From an uncultured Porphyromonas sp. (GTDB lineage: Bacteria > Bacteroidota > Bacteroidia > Bacteroidales > Porphyromonadaceae), in the NCBI RefSeq assembly GCF_938039215.1, contig NZ_CALHVI010000041.1, forward strand, positions 1-48,077: DNA of 48,077 nucleotides. The letters are read 5' to 3'. The number at the start of each line of letters is the position of its first letter. The first letter of the stretch is position 1. Shown piece by piece: positions 8,089-16,191 of the stretch. The translations under genes and the position numbers were made by a program. Below the pieces are notes generated by a model. That model ran no database searches, was not told where the DNA came from, and saw only the letters and a list, made by a program, of their open reading frames with translations.

Positions 8089-9399
8089 CTACTTCTCTCG
8101 GATGAAGATATTGATCGGTGTGCCGGAGAAGTCCCAGTGCGCTCGTATTTGATTCTCGAGGAAGCGACGATAGGGCTCCTTGACCCACTGCGGGAGGTTC
8201 GCAAAGAAGGCGAAGCTCGGTACTGCTGTGGGGAGCTGCATGACGTACTTGATCTTGATGTACTTACCCTTGGTAGCAGGAGGCGGTGTCGCCTCGATGA
8301 TGGGAAGCATGACCTCGTTGAGCTTGGAGGTAGGGATACGGGTGCTGCGTCGCTCGTAGACACGCTGCACTTCCTCGAGCACCTTGAAGATACGCTGCTT
8401 GGTCAAGGCCGAGATGAAGATGATGGGGAAGTCGGTGAAGGGCGCTAGGCGCTGGCGGATCGCTGCCTCAAAGGTCTTGATGACGGCATTACTCTTGTCC
8501 TCGACTAGGTCCCACTTATTGACGCAGACGATGAGCCCCTTACTATTCTTCTGGATGAGGGAGAAGATATTAAGATCTTGGCTTTCAATCCCACGGGTAG
8601 CATCGAGCATGAGGACGCAGACATCGGAGTTCTCGATGGCACGGATGGAGCGAATGACCGAGTAGTACTCTAGATCTTCGTTGACCTTGCCACGCTTACG
8701 GATCCCCGCCGTATCGACCAAGTAGAAGTTCATCCCGAACTTCGTGTAGTGCGTATAGATGGAGTCTCGGGTCGTGCCTGCCACGTTCGTCACGATGTTG
8801 CGCTCCTCGCCGATGAAGGCATTGACGAGGGAGGACTTACCCGCATTCGGACGACCTACTATTGCGATACGAGGAGCATCTAGGACTTCGTCCTCGACCT
8901 CACCCTCGGGGAGCTCCTTGACGATCGCATCGAGCAGATCCCCTGTGCCACTGCCACTGACGGCAGAGATGGGCAGGGGATCGCCGAGGCCGAAGGAGTA
9001 GAACTCCGCCGCAGCATAGTGTAGGTTGTAGTTGTCGGCCTTATTAGCGACCAGTAGGACGGGCTTCTTCGTACGGCGAAGCTTAGCTGCCACTTCGTCG
9101 TCGAGGTCAGTGGCACCGTTCTCCACATCGACGACGAAGAGGATGACATCAGCCTCCTCCATAGCGATCTCGACCTGCTTATTGATCTCGCCCTCGAAGA
9201 TATCTTCGCTCCCGACGACCCAGCCCCCTGTATCTACGATGGAGAACTCTCGGTCGAGCCACGAGACCCGACCATACTGACGGTCACGGGTCGTGCCTGC
9301 CTCTTCGCTGACGATGGCCCCACGGCTCTGGGTCAGGCGATTGAAGAGGGTGGACTTCCCCACATTGGGTCGTCCTACGATTGCTACTAAATGACTCAT
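8089..9399 (-). CDS. der: ribosome biogenesis GTPase Der (EngA)
   Basis: 436 residues, the usual length for this essential double-GTPase that matures the 50S subunit. The first G domain has GRPNVGKST at the N-terminus, DTGGW and NKAD. The second has GRPNAGKSS (about 180), DTAGI and NKWD. A C-terminal KH-like domain follows. The start at MSHLVAIVGRPN places the first P-loop in its normal position. It lies 30 nt after era on the same strand. Confidence 0.98.
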   Translation of the reverse strand: MSHLVAIVGRPNVGKSTLFNRLTQSRGAIVSEEAGTTRDRQYGRVSWLDREFSIVDTGGWVVGSEDIFEGEINKQVEIAMEEADVILFVVDVENGATDLDDEVAAKLRRTKKPVLLVANKADNYNLHYAAAEFYSFGLGDPLPISAVSGSGTGDLLDAIVKELPEGEVEDEVLDAPRIAIVGRPNAGKSSLVNAFIGEERNIVTNVAGTTRDSIYTHYTKFGMNFYLVDTAGIRKRGKVNEDLEYYSVIRSIRAIENSDVCVLMLDATRGIESQDLNIFSLIQKNSKGLIVCVNKWDLVEDKSNAVIKTFEAAIRQRLAPFTDFPIIFISALTKQRIFKVLEEVQRVYERRSTRIPTSKLNEVMLPIIEATPPPATKGKYIKIKYVMQLPTAVPSFAFFANLPQWVKEPYRRFLENQIRAHWDFSGTPINIFIREK

Positions 9400-9429
9400 A
9401 TTGCTTTTCTACTTATTCTGTACGGGAGG

Positions 9430-10335
9430 TTAGTCTAGGCGGTAGCCGTAGGCACGCAGGAGGTTATCTCTATTGCGCCAGTCTTTCTCCACCTTGACGA
9501 AGAGCTCTAGGAAGATCTTCTTCTCGAAGAAACGCTCCATGTCTCTACGAGCCATCGAGCCGACCTTCTTGAGTGCTACCCCCTTGTGACCGATGATGAT
9601 CCCCTTCTGGCTATCACGCTCGACGATGATGAGGGCTTGGATATGGATGCGAGCCTCTTCCTCCTTGAAGGACTCGACGACGACCTCGACGGAGTAAGGG
9701 ATCTCCTTCTGATAGTAGAGGAGGATCTTCTCACGGATGATCTCGGTGACGAAGAAGCGGGCGGGCTTGTCGGTCAGCGCATCCTTCTCGAAGTAGGGTG
9801 GTGAGGGAGGGATCAAGCTCTCGATACGCTTCTTCAGGGGCTGGACATTGAAGTTGTTCAGCGCTGAGAGCGGTATGATCTCCGCCTCGGGAAGCTCTCG
9901 ATGCCAGCGGTCGACCAGTGCCTCCAGCTCGGGCTGTGTGGTCAAGTCTACCTTGTTGATCAGGAGCAAGACGGGGCACTTCACCCCACGGACACGCTCG
10001 AGGAAGAACTCGTTCTTGTCCGCTGTCTCCACGGTGTCGGTGACATAGAGCAGGACATCGGCATCCCCGAGGGCTGACTCGGAGAACTCGAGCATGCTCT
10101 CCTGCAGCTTATAGTTCGGGCGCAGTACCCCAGGGGTATCGCTATAGACGATCTGTAGCTCGGGGGTATTGACTATCCCCATGATACGGTGGCGTGTCGT
10201 CTGCGCCTTGGAGGTAATGATGGATACACGCTCTCCGACGAGGAGGTTCATCAGGGTAGACTTGCCCACGTTGGGGTTGCCTACGATATTGACGAAGCCG
10301 GAGCGGTGTGTCGGCTCTTTCTTTTCTTCGATCAT
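9430..10335 (-). CDS. era: GTPase Era
   Basis: 301 residues. This is an essential GTPase that binds the 3' end of 16S rRNA and assists 30S assembly. G1 is GNPNVGKST (about 18-26), followed by DTPGV and NKVD. A C-terminal KH domain includes GIIIGHKGVALKKVG. It lies between fabH and der in the same direction; a hairpin separates it from fabH. Confidence 0.97.
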   Translation of the reverse strand: MIEEKKEPTHRSGFVNIVGNPNVGKSTLMNLLVGERVSIITSKAQTTRHRIMGIVNTPELQIVYSDTPGVLRPNYKLQESMLEFSESALGDADVLLYVTDTVETADKNEFFLERVRGVKCPVLLLINKVDLTTQPELEALVDRWHRELPEAEIIPLSALNNFNVQPLKKRIESLIPPSPPYFEKDALTDKPARFFVTEIIREKILLYYQKEIPYSVEVVVESFKEEEARIHIQALIIVERDSQKGIIIGHKGVALKKVGSMARRDMERFFEKKIFLELFVKVEKDWRNRDNLLRAYGYRLD

Positions 10336-10360
10336 CCGTGTAGACTATTCTTATGAGAGA

Positions 10361-10411
10361 CGAAGACCCTGCCCGCTCTCTCCGTCGGGAGAGAGGAAGG
10401 CAAGGTCTTCG
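10361..10411 (-). other. two-tier hairpin between fabH and era
   Basis: An outer 8-bp stem (10361-10368 with 10404-10411) encloses an inner 8-bp stem with a 4-nt loop (10376-10383 with 10388-10395). It starts 12 nt past the fabH stop. No T-tract follows on the minus strand, so it may be an mRNA processing or stability element, or a weak attenuator ahead of era-der, rather than a full terminator. Confidence 0.55.
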
Positions 10412-10422
10412 GCTTGGTCCTA

Positions 10423-11424
10423 TTAGTTCTTAGGATCGTACGCCCACTTGACGTAGACGGCACCCCAAGTGAAGCCTGCACCGAAGGAGGTCAGGATGAG
10501 GTTGTCCCCCTTGCGAAGCTGCTTCTCGAACTCCCACAGGCAGACGGGGATCGTAGCCGAGCTGGTATTGCCTCGGTACTCGATGTTGATCATCACACGA
10601 TCCAGAGGCACCTGCATCTCACGAGCGACAGCGTCGATGATACGGAGGTTCGCCTGATGAGGGACGACCCAAGCAACGTCTTCGTAGGAGAGGCCATTGC
10701 GCTCCATGATCGTACGACAGCTCGAGGACATGCCCTTGACAGCCTGCTTGAAGACAGCCGCTCCCTCCTGATAGACGAAGTGCTCACGACGGTCTACCGT
10801 CTCGTGCGAAGGTGGGTTAGCTGAGCCCCCTGACTTCATGATCAGGTGGTCACGACCCGTACCATCGGTGCGGAAGTAGGCATCGAGCACGCCTTCGTTC
10901 TCCTCTGTTGGCTCGAGGAGGACACAGGCGGCAGCGTCACCGAAGAGCGGGCATGTAGCACGGTCGGTATAGTCGGTGACGGCGGACATCTTCTCCGTAG
11001 CCACGACGAGGATGCGCTTGTAGCGCCCAGAGCGGATATAGTTAGCACCTGCCTCAAGCGCATAGATGAAGCTAGGGCAGGCGGCCTGCATGTCGAAGGT
11101 GAAGGCATTCACGCAACCCGTCTCGTAGGCGACGATGGATGCTGTCGTGGGGAAGTGGTAGTCGGCGGTATTCGTCGCGAGGATGATCCCGTCGATGGTG
11201 GCGGGGTCGATATCATTGCGAGAGAGGAGGTCCTTGACCGCCTGGATACCTAGATACGAAGCACCCTTAGTAGGGTCCTTGAGGATACGACGCTCACGGA
11301 TCCCGACACGGGTCATGATCCATTCGTCGTTGGTATCGACCAGCTTCTCGAGGTCGGCGTTAGTCAGCTTATCTTCGGGGAGGTACCCGCCTACAGCCGT
11401 GATGGCTGCGTTGATGAGACTCAT
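10423..11424 (-). CDS. fabH: beta-ketoacyl-ACP synthase III
   Basis: 333 residues. It starts fatty-acid synthesis by condensing acetyl-CoA (or a branched starter) with malonyl-ACP. The catalytic triad is visible: Cys in QAACPSFIYAL, His in VPHQANLRI and Asn in YRGNTSSATIP. The C-terminus FGAGFTWGAVYVKW is typical. A strong terminator separates it from rpmF upstream, so it probably has its own promoter, although I see no exact -7 box in 11425-11490. Confidence 0.97.
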   Translation of the reverse strand: MSLINAAITAVGGYLPEDKLTNADLEKLVDTNDEWIMTRVGIRERRILKDPTKGASYLGIQAVKDLLSRNDIDPATIDGIILATNTADYHFPTTASIVAYETGCVNAFTFDMQAACPSFIYALEAGANYIRSGRYKRILVVATEKMSAVTDYTDRATCPLFGDAAACVLLEPTEENEGVLDAYFRTDGTGRDHLIMKSGGSANPPSHETVDRREHFVYQEGAAVFKQAVKGMSSSCRTIMERNGLSYEDVAWVVPHQANLRIIDAVAREMQVPLDRVMINIEYRGNTSSATIPVCLWEFEKQLRKGDNLILTSFGAGFTWGAVYVKWAYDPKN

Positions 11425-11490
11425 AGTTTGGCTAGATGATATACTTATGGAGTTAATTTCGAATGCTCGAGTTTAGGCACGAAAGTACAA

Positions 11491-11521
11491 AAAAAGCCCC
11501 AAAGTCTCCTTTGGGGCTTTT
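11491..11521 (-). terminator. rpmF terminator
   Basis: The stem gccccaaag (11496-11504) pairs with ctttggggc (11509-11517) around a 4-nt loop, flanked by A and T runs on the two sides. On the minus strand it ends in a long T-tract. It could also terminate in the plus direction. Confidence 0.9.
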
Positions 11522-11544
11522 GTACTATAGGCTGGAGGCCAAGA

Positions 11545-11724
11545 TTAAGCCTGCTGCTCGATAGCTAGCTTGCCACGGTAGTAGCCACACTCACCACAGA
11601 CGGTGTGGTAGATGTGCCATGCTCCGCAGTTAGCGCACTTAGCTAGCGTAGGCATAGCTGCCTTGTCATGGGTACGGCGCTTAGCTGTACGGGTCTTGGA
11701 CTGTCTTCTTTTAGGATGTGCCAT
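11545..11724 (-). CDS. rpmF: 50S ribosomal protein L32
   Basis: 59 residues starting MAHPKRRQSKTRTAKRRTHD. The zinc-ribbon cysteines are present as CANC (30, 33) and CGEC (43, 46), the zinc-binding form. It follows the DUF177 gene by 21 nt, the near-universal yceD-rpmF arrangement, and is followed by a clean terminator. Confidence 0.97.
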   Translation of the reverse strand: MAHPKRRQSKTRTAKRRTHDKAAMPTLAKCANCGAWHIYHTVCGECGYYRGKLAIEQQA

Positions 11725-11745
11725 AAATCTATTTTGTTTTAATTA

Positions 11746-12291
11746 CTAATCTCTTTTGAGACCCTTGAGAGCGGCCCAGCGTTCATCGATCCCATCCTCA
11801 TCGAGGGTAGGTGCTCCGCCCTCGGAGGGCTCACGCACCTGATCGGTAGCTACTCGGTCGTAGGCGGACATCATTTCGGGGTTGCATTCCCCTGCCTCAT
11901 GCGTCCGCTGGATAGGCAGACTCAGCACGATGTCCTCATAGAGGATCCATTCGAGGTCCAGTACGCCGTCCAACTCGGAGACGACTAGGATCTCATCGCT
12001 CTCTTCTAGGGCTTCGACTCCGAACTTGACCACAAACTCTCTGTCCGACTCCACGTCTATATCGACGGGATCAAGACAGCGGTCGCAGGGCACTGTGACG
12101 TAGCCTTCGTAGTCGAAGGATAAGCTAAAGACATCCCCAGTACGACGGAGCTGTAGATCGACTTCGACCTCTCCGCCCTGCATACTTCCCTCCGAAAGTC
12201 GCTCAAAGAAAGCGTCATCCAGATGCCAGCTATACTCATGATCGCCCTCAGGTAAACTCCTGAGATTGACCTTATACTGATCCGTATGCAT
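11746..12291 (-). CDS. DUF177 family protein (YceD-like)
   Basis: 181 residues with the start at MHTDQYKVNLRSL. A longer upstream frame (to 12441) is open, but its extra 50 codons run through the promoter, so I chose the internal ATG 36 nt downstream of the -7 box. The family is linked to 23S rRNA accumulation and almost always precedes rpmF, as here. A Cys pair typical of the family is present (VPCDRCLDPV). The C-terminal WAALKGLK motif is also common in the family. Confidence 0.88.
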   Translation of the reverse strand: MHTDQYKVNLRSLPEGDHEYSWHLDDAFFERLSEGSMQGGEVEVDLQLRRTGDVFSLSFDYEGYVTVPCDRCLDPVDIDVESDREFVVKFGVEALEESDEILVVSELDGVLDLEWILYEDIVLSLPIQRTHEAGECNPEMMSAYDRVATDQVREPSEGGAPTLDEDGIDERWAALKGLKRD

Positions 12292-12326
12292 GAGGGTAAC
12301 TCTAAACTTACACTTAAAAACTTGCG

Positions 12327-12357
12327 CAAAGATACACAAAAGAGCCCACACACACAA
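12327..12357 (-). promoter_or_regulatory. promoter of DUF177-rpmF
   Basis: The -7 box TATCTTTG (complement of 12327-12334) has a TTG (complement of 12355-12357) 20 bp upstream, matching the Bacteroidota consensus spacing. It lies 36 nt ahead of the chosen start. Confidence 0.75.
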
Positions 12358-12469
12358 TCTCCAGAGCAAGCCTCTTGGCGCAAGGGTGAGGTCTCCCGTG
12401 CCTACCCCCTCCCCACCCCTCTTCTTCGACCAAGGAGGCACTACTGCTCCCCCTCTGGAGGTACTACTT

Positions 12470-12487
12470 GCGCCTCCCGAGAGGCGC
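12470..12487. other. small hairpin in ilvE/DUF177 divergent region
   Basis: A perfect 7-bp stem gcgcctc/gaggcgc has a 4-nt loop and lies between the two divergent promoters. The remainder of 12358-12593 is GC-rich and holds no supportable gene. Confidence 0.4.
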
Positions 12488-12593
12488 TATTGGTGCCTCC
12501 CCAGCCTCACTACGCTACCCGAAGCATACCGCTTCTAGAGGCTCTTCTCAGAGCTCGCTTCTCCCCTTCTCTGGGACAAGTACCAACTCTCTG

Positions 12594-12610
12594 CCTTTTC
12601 GCTATCTTTG
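12594..12610 (+). promoter_or_regulatory. promoter of ilvE
   Basis: The -7 box TATCTTTG (12603-12610) lies in the 17-mer CCTTTTCGCTATCTTTG, which recurs exactly in front of the HD-phosphohydrolase gene at 35534-35550. It is 62 nt upstream of the ilvE start. Confidence 0.7.
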
Positions 12611-12671
12611 CTTAGACTCCCACGGGAGAGACTCTGACTATTCATCAACCTATAAATACATTAGACTGACA

Positions 12672-13706
12672 ATGGAAAGCAAACAAGAGCTGGACTGGAA
12701 AAGCCTCGGGTTCGGCTATCATCCCACCGACTACAACGTAAAGTGCTACTACCGCAATGGCCAGTGGGGCGAATGGGAAGTATCTTCGTCCGACATGATC
12801 ACCATCCCTATGGCCGCTACCTGCCTCCACTATGGTCAAGAATCCTTCGAAGGACTGAAGGCCTTTAGAGGGAAGGACGGCAAGGTACGTGTCTTCCGTC
12901 CCGAAGAGAATGCGGCACGCATGCAGAGCACCAGCCGAGGCATCCTCATGCCCGAGCTCCCCACCGAACGCTTCCTCGAAGCTGTCGACATGGTGCTTCG
13001 CCTCAACAAGCGCTTCATCCCTCCCTACGAAAGCGGTGCTTCCCTCTACATCCGTCCTCTGATGATCGGACTCGGCCAGCAGGTCGGAGTCAAGCCCTCG
13101 GACGAATATATGTTCCTCATCTTCGTCACACCCGTAGGTGCTTACTTCAAGTCGGGCTTCCGCCCCAGCCCTATGGCTATCATGCGTGGCTATGACCGTG
13201 CGGCTCCCCTCGGGACAGGTCGGTACAAGGTCGGCGGGAACTATGCCGCTAGCCTTAGCTCTGGAGTCCTCGCTCATGAGAAGGGCTACTCCGCCGTCAT
13301 CTACCTCGACGCTAAGGAGAAGCTCTACATCGACGAGTGCGGGCCTGCGAACTTCTTCGGGATCCGTGGCAAGAGCTACATCACTCCCAAGAGCTCCTCG
13401 ATCCTGCCCTCCATCACCAACAAGAGCCTCATGCAGCTGGCCGAAGATATGGGTCTGACGGTCGAATGCCGCCCCGTCCATGTAGAGGAGCTGGCTACCT
13501 TCGACGAAGCTGGCGCTTGTGGTACGGCTGCCGTCATCAGCCCAATCCTCCGAGTCGATGACCTCGACGAAGACAAGAGCTACGTCATCAGCAAGGACGG
13601 CAACCCTGGCCCGATCTCTACCGCCCTCTACGAGCGTCTGCGTGCGATCCAGTATGGGGATTATCCCGACACGCATGGCTGGGTACGTATCTACGAAGAC
13701 CTTTAG
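12672..13706 (+). CDS. ilvE: branched-chain amino acid aminotransferase
   Basis: 344 residues from MESKQELDWKSLGFGY. An upstream in-frame extension runs through the promoter and is rejected. This PLP enzyme interconverts Leu/Ile/Val with their 2-oxo acids. The PLP-binding lysine is Lys186 in GRYKVGGNYAAS, followed by the class IV fold signature (YIDECGPANFFGI). Length and motifs fit the larger BCAT subgroup. It stands alone, transcribed towards a shared terminator. Confidence 0.96.
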   Translation: MESKQELDWKSLGFGYHPTDYNVKCYYRNGQWGEWEVSSSDMITIPMAATCLHYGQESFEGLKAFRGKDGKVRVFRPEENAARMQSTSRGILMPELPTERFLEAVDMVLRLNKRFIPPYESGASLYIRPLMIGLGQQVGVKPSDEYMFLIFVTPVGAYFKSGFRPSPMAIMRGYDRAAPLGTGRYKVGGNYAASLSSGVLAHEKGYSAVIYLDAKEKLYIDECGPANFFGIRGKSYITPKSSSILPSITNKSLMQLAEDMGLTVECRPVHVEELATFDEAGACGTAAVISPILRVDDLDEDKSYVISKDGNPGPISTALYERLRAIQYGDYPDTHGWVRIYEDL

Positions 13707-13734
13707 TCCGTAGACCAACCCGCTACATAAAAGA

Positions 13735-13771
13735 AGATCGCCCGAAGCACGCTGTGTGCTTCGGGCGATCT
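13735..13771. terminator. bidirectional terminator of ilvE and DUF4302 operon
   Basis: A perfect 16-bp stem (13735-13750 with 13756-13771) has a 5-nt loop. T-rich sequence follows on both sides (ctttata on plus, CTTCTTTT on minus), and two convergent genes end at 13706 and 13801. Confidence 0.9.
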
Positions 13772-13800
13772 CGCTTTATATCCTTAGGCGGAGAGGCTGG

Positions 13801-15108
13801 CTACTTGACCTCGTAGAGGTAGAACCAAGTCTTATCGTCCTTGACGCTGGTGAGCTTGTAGTAAGCGGCACCATCAGCATCCGTCAGTGTCTCGACCTTG
13901 TACGGAGCTCGAGAGCCCAGACGAGAGACCCAGTAGTCAGCCGAACCCGCATACCAGTACCACCAAGTGGTCTCATTACCGTCACGCAGTAGGACATCTA
14001 TCTGCGTCGGGTCACTACCTACGGGGACAAAGTCCGCTTCGTAGGAGAGGCGCGTGTAGCTACCATCCGCCTGCTCATAGATAGGCATCGTGATGAAGCC
14101 CGTCACCTGCGTATCATTGCCGACAAGACCCGTCTTCTGGTCTGCCTCGGTATTCACACCGAAGTAGGTACGGGTGCTCATGCGAGCCTTGCGCTGGCTA
14201 TAGAGCGACTTATTGACTCTGGTGAAGTAAGTGATCAGCCCCGAGGAGGCATGGTCTGTCACAAGGTGGGCTACATAGCTCTTCCCGACGAGGTCGATAG
14301 GCAGCGAGACTAGTGTCGTCGTCACATCCCCCTCGAGGGAAGTGATGCTCGCTCCATCGGCACTCAGACGGAAGCCCGAGATCTTGACCCCGCCAATGGT
14401 GATGGGCTCATAGAGGCGGAAGCCTTCGGTCGTGTAGGCGAAAGCCATCTGCTCCTTCTTAGTCTCCGTGCCTTCCCCTGCGAGGATGAACTCCAGCTGG
14501 CGATAGGTCGGATGCAGACGAAGCTCTACCTTACCCGCCGAACCAATGGTGACGGGAGCAAGCCCCTTGCCTTGGAACTTCTTCGCCATCTCCTGCAGTG
14601 CCGTGATCTCGGCCATAGGATCGGTGGTCATGGGCACGAGGCTCATCATATTGCGGTACTTGCGCCCCTGCAGGATGATGCTGTCCCCACGCTTCCCCAT
14701 CAGGAGGAGCTCGAAGTCGCCCCCACGAGCATTACGGAAGTACTCCGTGGAGGTACTGAAGTGGTGCAGGACATTGCTGCGGGTATCGAAGGCCAGCGTA
14801 GGCATATCGATGTTCCTCACCGCATAGGTCGAATTCGTCGATGTCGTAGAGAGCTCCGAGAGAGCAGTGACACGCCCCTCCTTGAACTGTACATACATCG
14901 AGTATCCCCCGTAAGCACGCTTCGAATCGGGGTAGTAGGTCAGTCGCCAGTAGCCATCATGCCCTTCGAGACTAGAGACCGTCTCAGTGATCGCCTGCTG
15001 GGTGCGAACGGCTGCTTCTGGGAGCTTATCAAGGTCGCTCGCTCCGGTACACGAGCTCATCCAGAGGAGGGCACCCGTAGCGAGGGCTAGGATCTTCTTG
15101 TTGTTCAT
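13801..15108 (-). CDS. DUF4302 family lipoprotein
   Basis: 435 residues with a signal peptide and lipobox (WMSSC, Cys20). The N-terminal half shows the DUF4302 pattern (GYWRLTYYPD then GGYSMYVQFKEG). This Bacteroidota family has no known biochemical function and is repeatedly found with SusC/SusD pairs and a zinc-dependent metallopeptidase, as here. Its ATG overlaps the stop of the metallopeptidase gene by 4 nt (ATGA), so translation is coupled. It is probably displayed at the outer membrane and last in the operon. Confidence 0.85.
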   Translation of the reverse strand: MNNKKILALATGALLWMSSCTGASDLDKLPEAAVRTQQAITETVSSLEGHDGYWRLTYYPDSKRAYGGYSMYVQFKEGRVTALSELSTTSTNSTYAVRNIDMPTLAFDTRSNVLHHFSTSTEYFRNARGGDFELLLMGKRGDSIILQGRKYRNMMSLVPMTTDPMAEITALQEMAKKFQGKGLAPVTIGSAGKVELRLHPTYRQLEFILAGEGTETKKEQMAFAYTTEGFRLYEPITIGGVKISGFRLSADGASITSLEGDVTTTLVSLPIDLVGKSYVAHLVTDHASSGLITYFTRVNKSLYSQRKARMSTRTYFGVNTEADQKTGLVGNDTQVTGFITMPIYEQADGSYTRLSYEADFVPVGSDPTQIDVLLRDGNETTWWYWYAGSADYWVSRLGSRAPYKVETLTDADGAAYYKLTSVKDDKTWFYLYEVK

Positions 15109-16160
15109 TGCTTTGTCGAGGATGAGGTCATGGTGGTGAAGTCCTGTCTAGCGAAGTCGGGGTAACGCTTCTGCAGCTGCTCACGGAGCTTGTCCATGTC
15201 GAGCCCCCAGATATTGAGCATGTACTCCTTGATGATACGGATCTTCTCTTCGATGATCGAGCGTCCCGAGCGGGTGCGACCCTCAGGGACGACATCGGCA
15301 GAGGCCAGCTTCGCCTCCCACTCTTCAGCGCTCATGATGACATAGTTCCCGAAGAGCTCGGCGAAGTCCTCATGAGCCTCTTGGCTGGCGTAGTTAGTGA
15401 TGAAGCCATAATGAAGGGAGTTCTTCTTCTCACGTGTCCAGCCTGAGATCCAGTCGGCTTGACGGTAGTCCAGCGAAGTGATCTTATCAAAGTCCGTCGT
15501 CGGCTCTACACGCTGGTGGAAGGTATGCGCTGCTTCATGATACATCGTACGCAGGTAGACATCCTTCAGACGATCTAGGTAGGTCTTATTCTGACCATCA
15601 AGCCAAGTCTTCCAGGCATCATAGTCCGCCTGCACCGAAGGGTCCGTCTCCAGCACCTTCCCGAGACTATCCATCGTATGGTAGTAGCCGCTCAGTGAAG
15701 GGAAGTCGAAGCTATTGATGTTCATGAAGATGATCTTAATCCCGTTGACCGTCGAAGCACGCGTATTGGAGTTGCTTGGCGGAGGGTTGTAGGCCAGAAG
15801 CCCCGTCAGAACGAAAGCCTGAGGCGTGAAGCGACGCACGAAGCTCACCCCCATTACCTCGGTGTAGGGCTCGAGGAAGAGGTACTTGAGGACGTTGACG
15901 AACTGGAGGCTATTATACTCGTTAGCTGGGGAGGTGACCCAGTTGCGCCCGATCTCACTCTCCGTGTAGCGGTAGTAGATCTGGATGTTGTAGGGCGAAG
16001 TGATCTCGCGCTCAATATACTCATCCATAGCCGTGCGATTGGCCGAAGGATTGAGTACAGAGGTCGAGGTAATATCTGCATCCACTTTGCGGCAGCTGCC
16101 GAGGGCCATCATCAGCGATGCTAGGGCCCACAGGGAGGCTTTCCTTAGAGTCATATTCAT
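15105..16160 (-). CDS. putative zinc-binding metallopeptidase lipoprotein
   Basis: 351 residues with a signal peptide and lipobox (ALGSC, Cys23). The zincin motif HEAAH (HExxH, residues 208-212) is followed by FHQ. A later HEDFAELFGNYV may supply the third ligand. It resembles the SusD-linked putative zinc-binding metallopeptidase family of Bacteroidota. It lies 31 nt after susD and overlaps the DUF4302 gene. Action on a surface or environmental protein substrate whose products enter through SusC is inference. Confidence 0.87.
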   Translation of the reverse strand: MNMTLRKASLWALASLMMALGSCRKVDADITSTSVLNPSANRTAMDEYIEREITSPYNIQIYYRYTESEIGRNWVTSPANEYNSLQFVNVLKYLFLEPYTEVMGVSFVRRFTPQAFVLTGLLAYNPPPSNSNTRASTVNGIKIIFMNINSFDFPSLSGYYHTMDSLGKVLETDPSVQADYDAWKTWLDGQNKTYLDRLKDVYLRTMYHEAAHTFHQRVEPTTDFDKITSLDYRQADWISGWTREKKNSLHYGFITNYASQEAHEDFAELFGNYVIMSAEEWEAKLASADVVPEGRTRSGRSIIEEKIRIIKEYMLNIWGLDMDKLREQLQKRYPDFARQDFTTMTSSSTKQ

Positions 16161-16191
16161 AGTGTGACGCGATTAGTCGAGCGTAGTAGAG

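Noticed and set aside
12291..12441. N-terminal extension of the DUF177 protein
   Set aside because: The extra codons cover a consensus promoter, and the DUF177 family begins at the internal Met.
12645..13718. 357-codon minus-strand ORF opposite ilvE
   Set aside because: It is a long shadow frame caused by codon bias in GC-rich ilvE, which has catalytic motifs over the same region.
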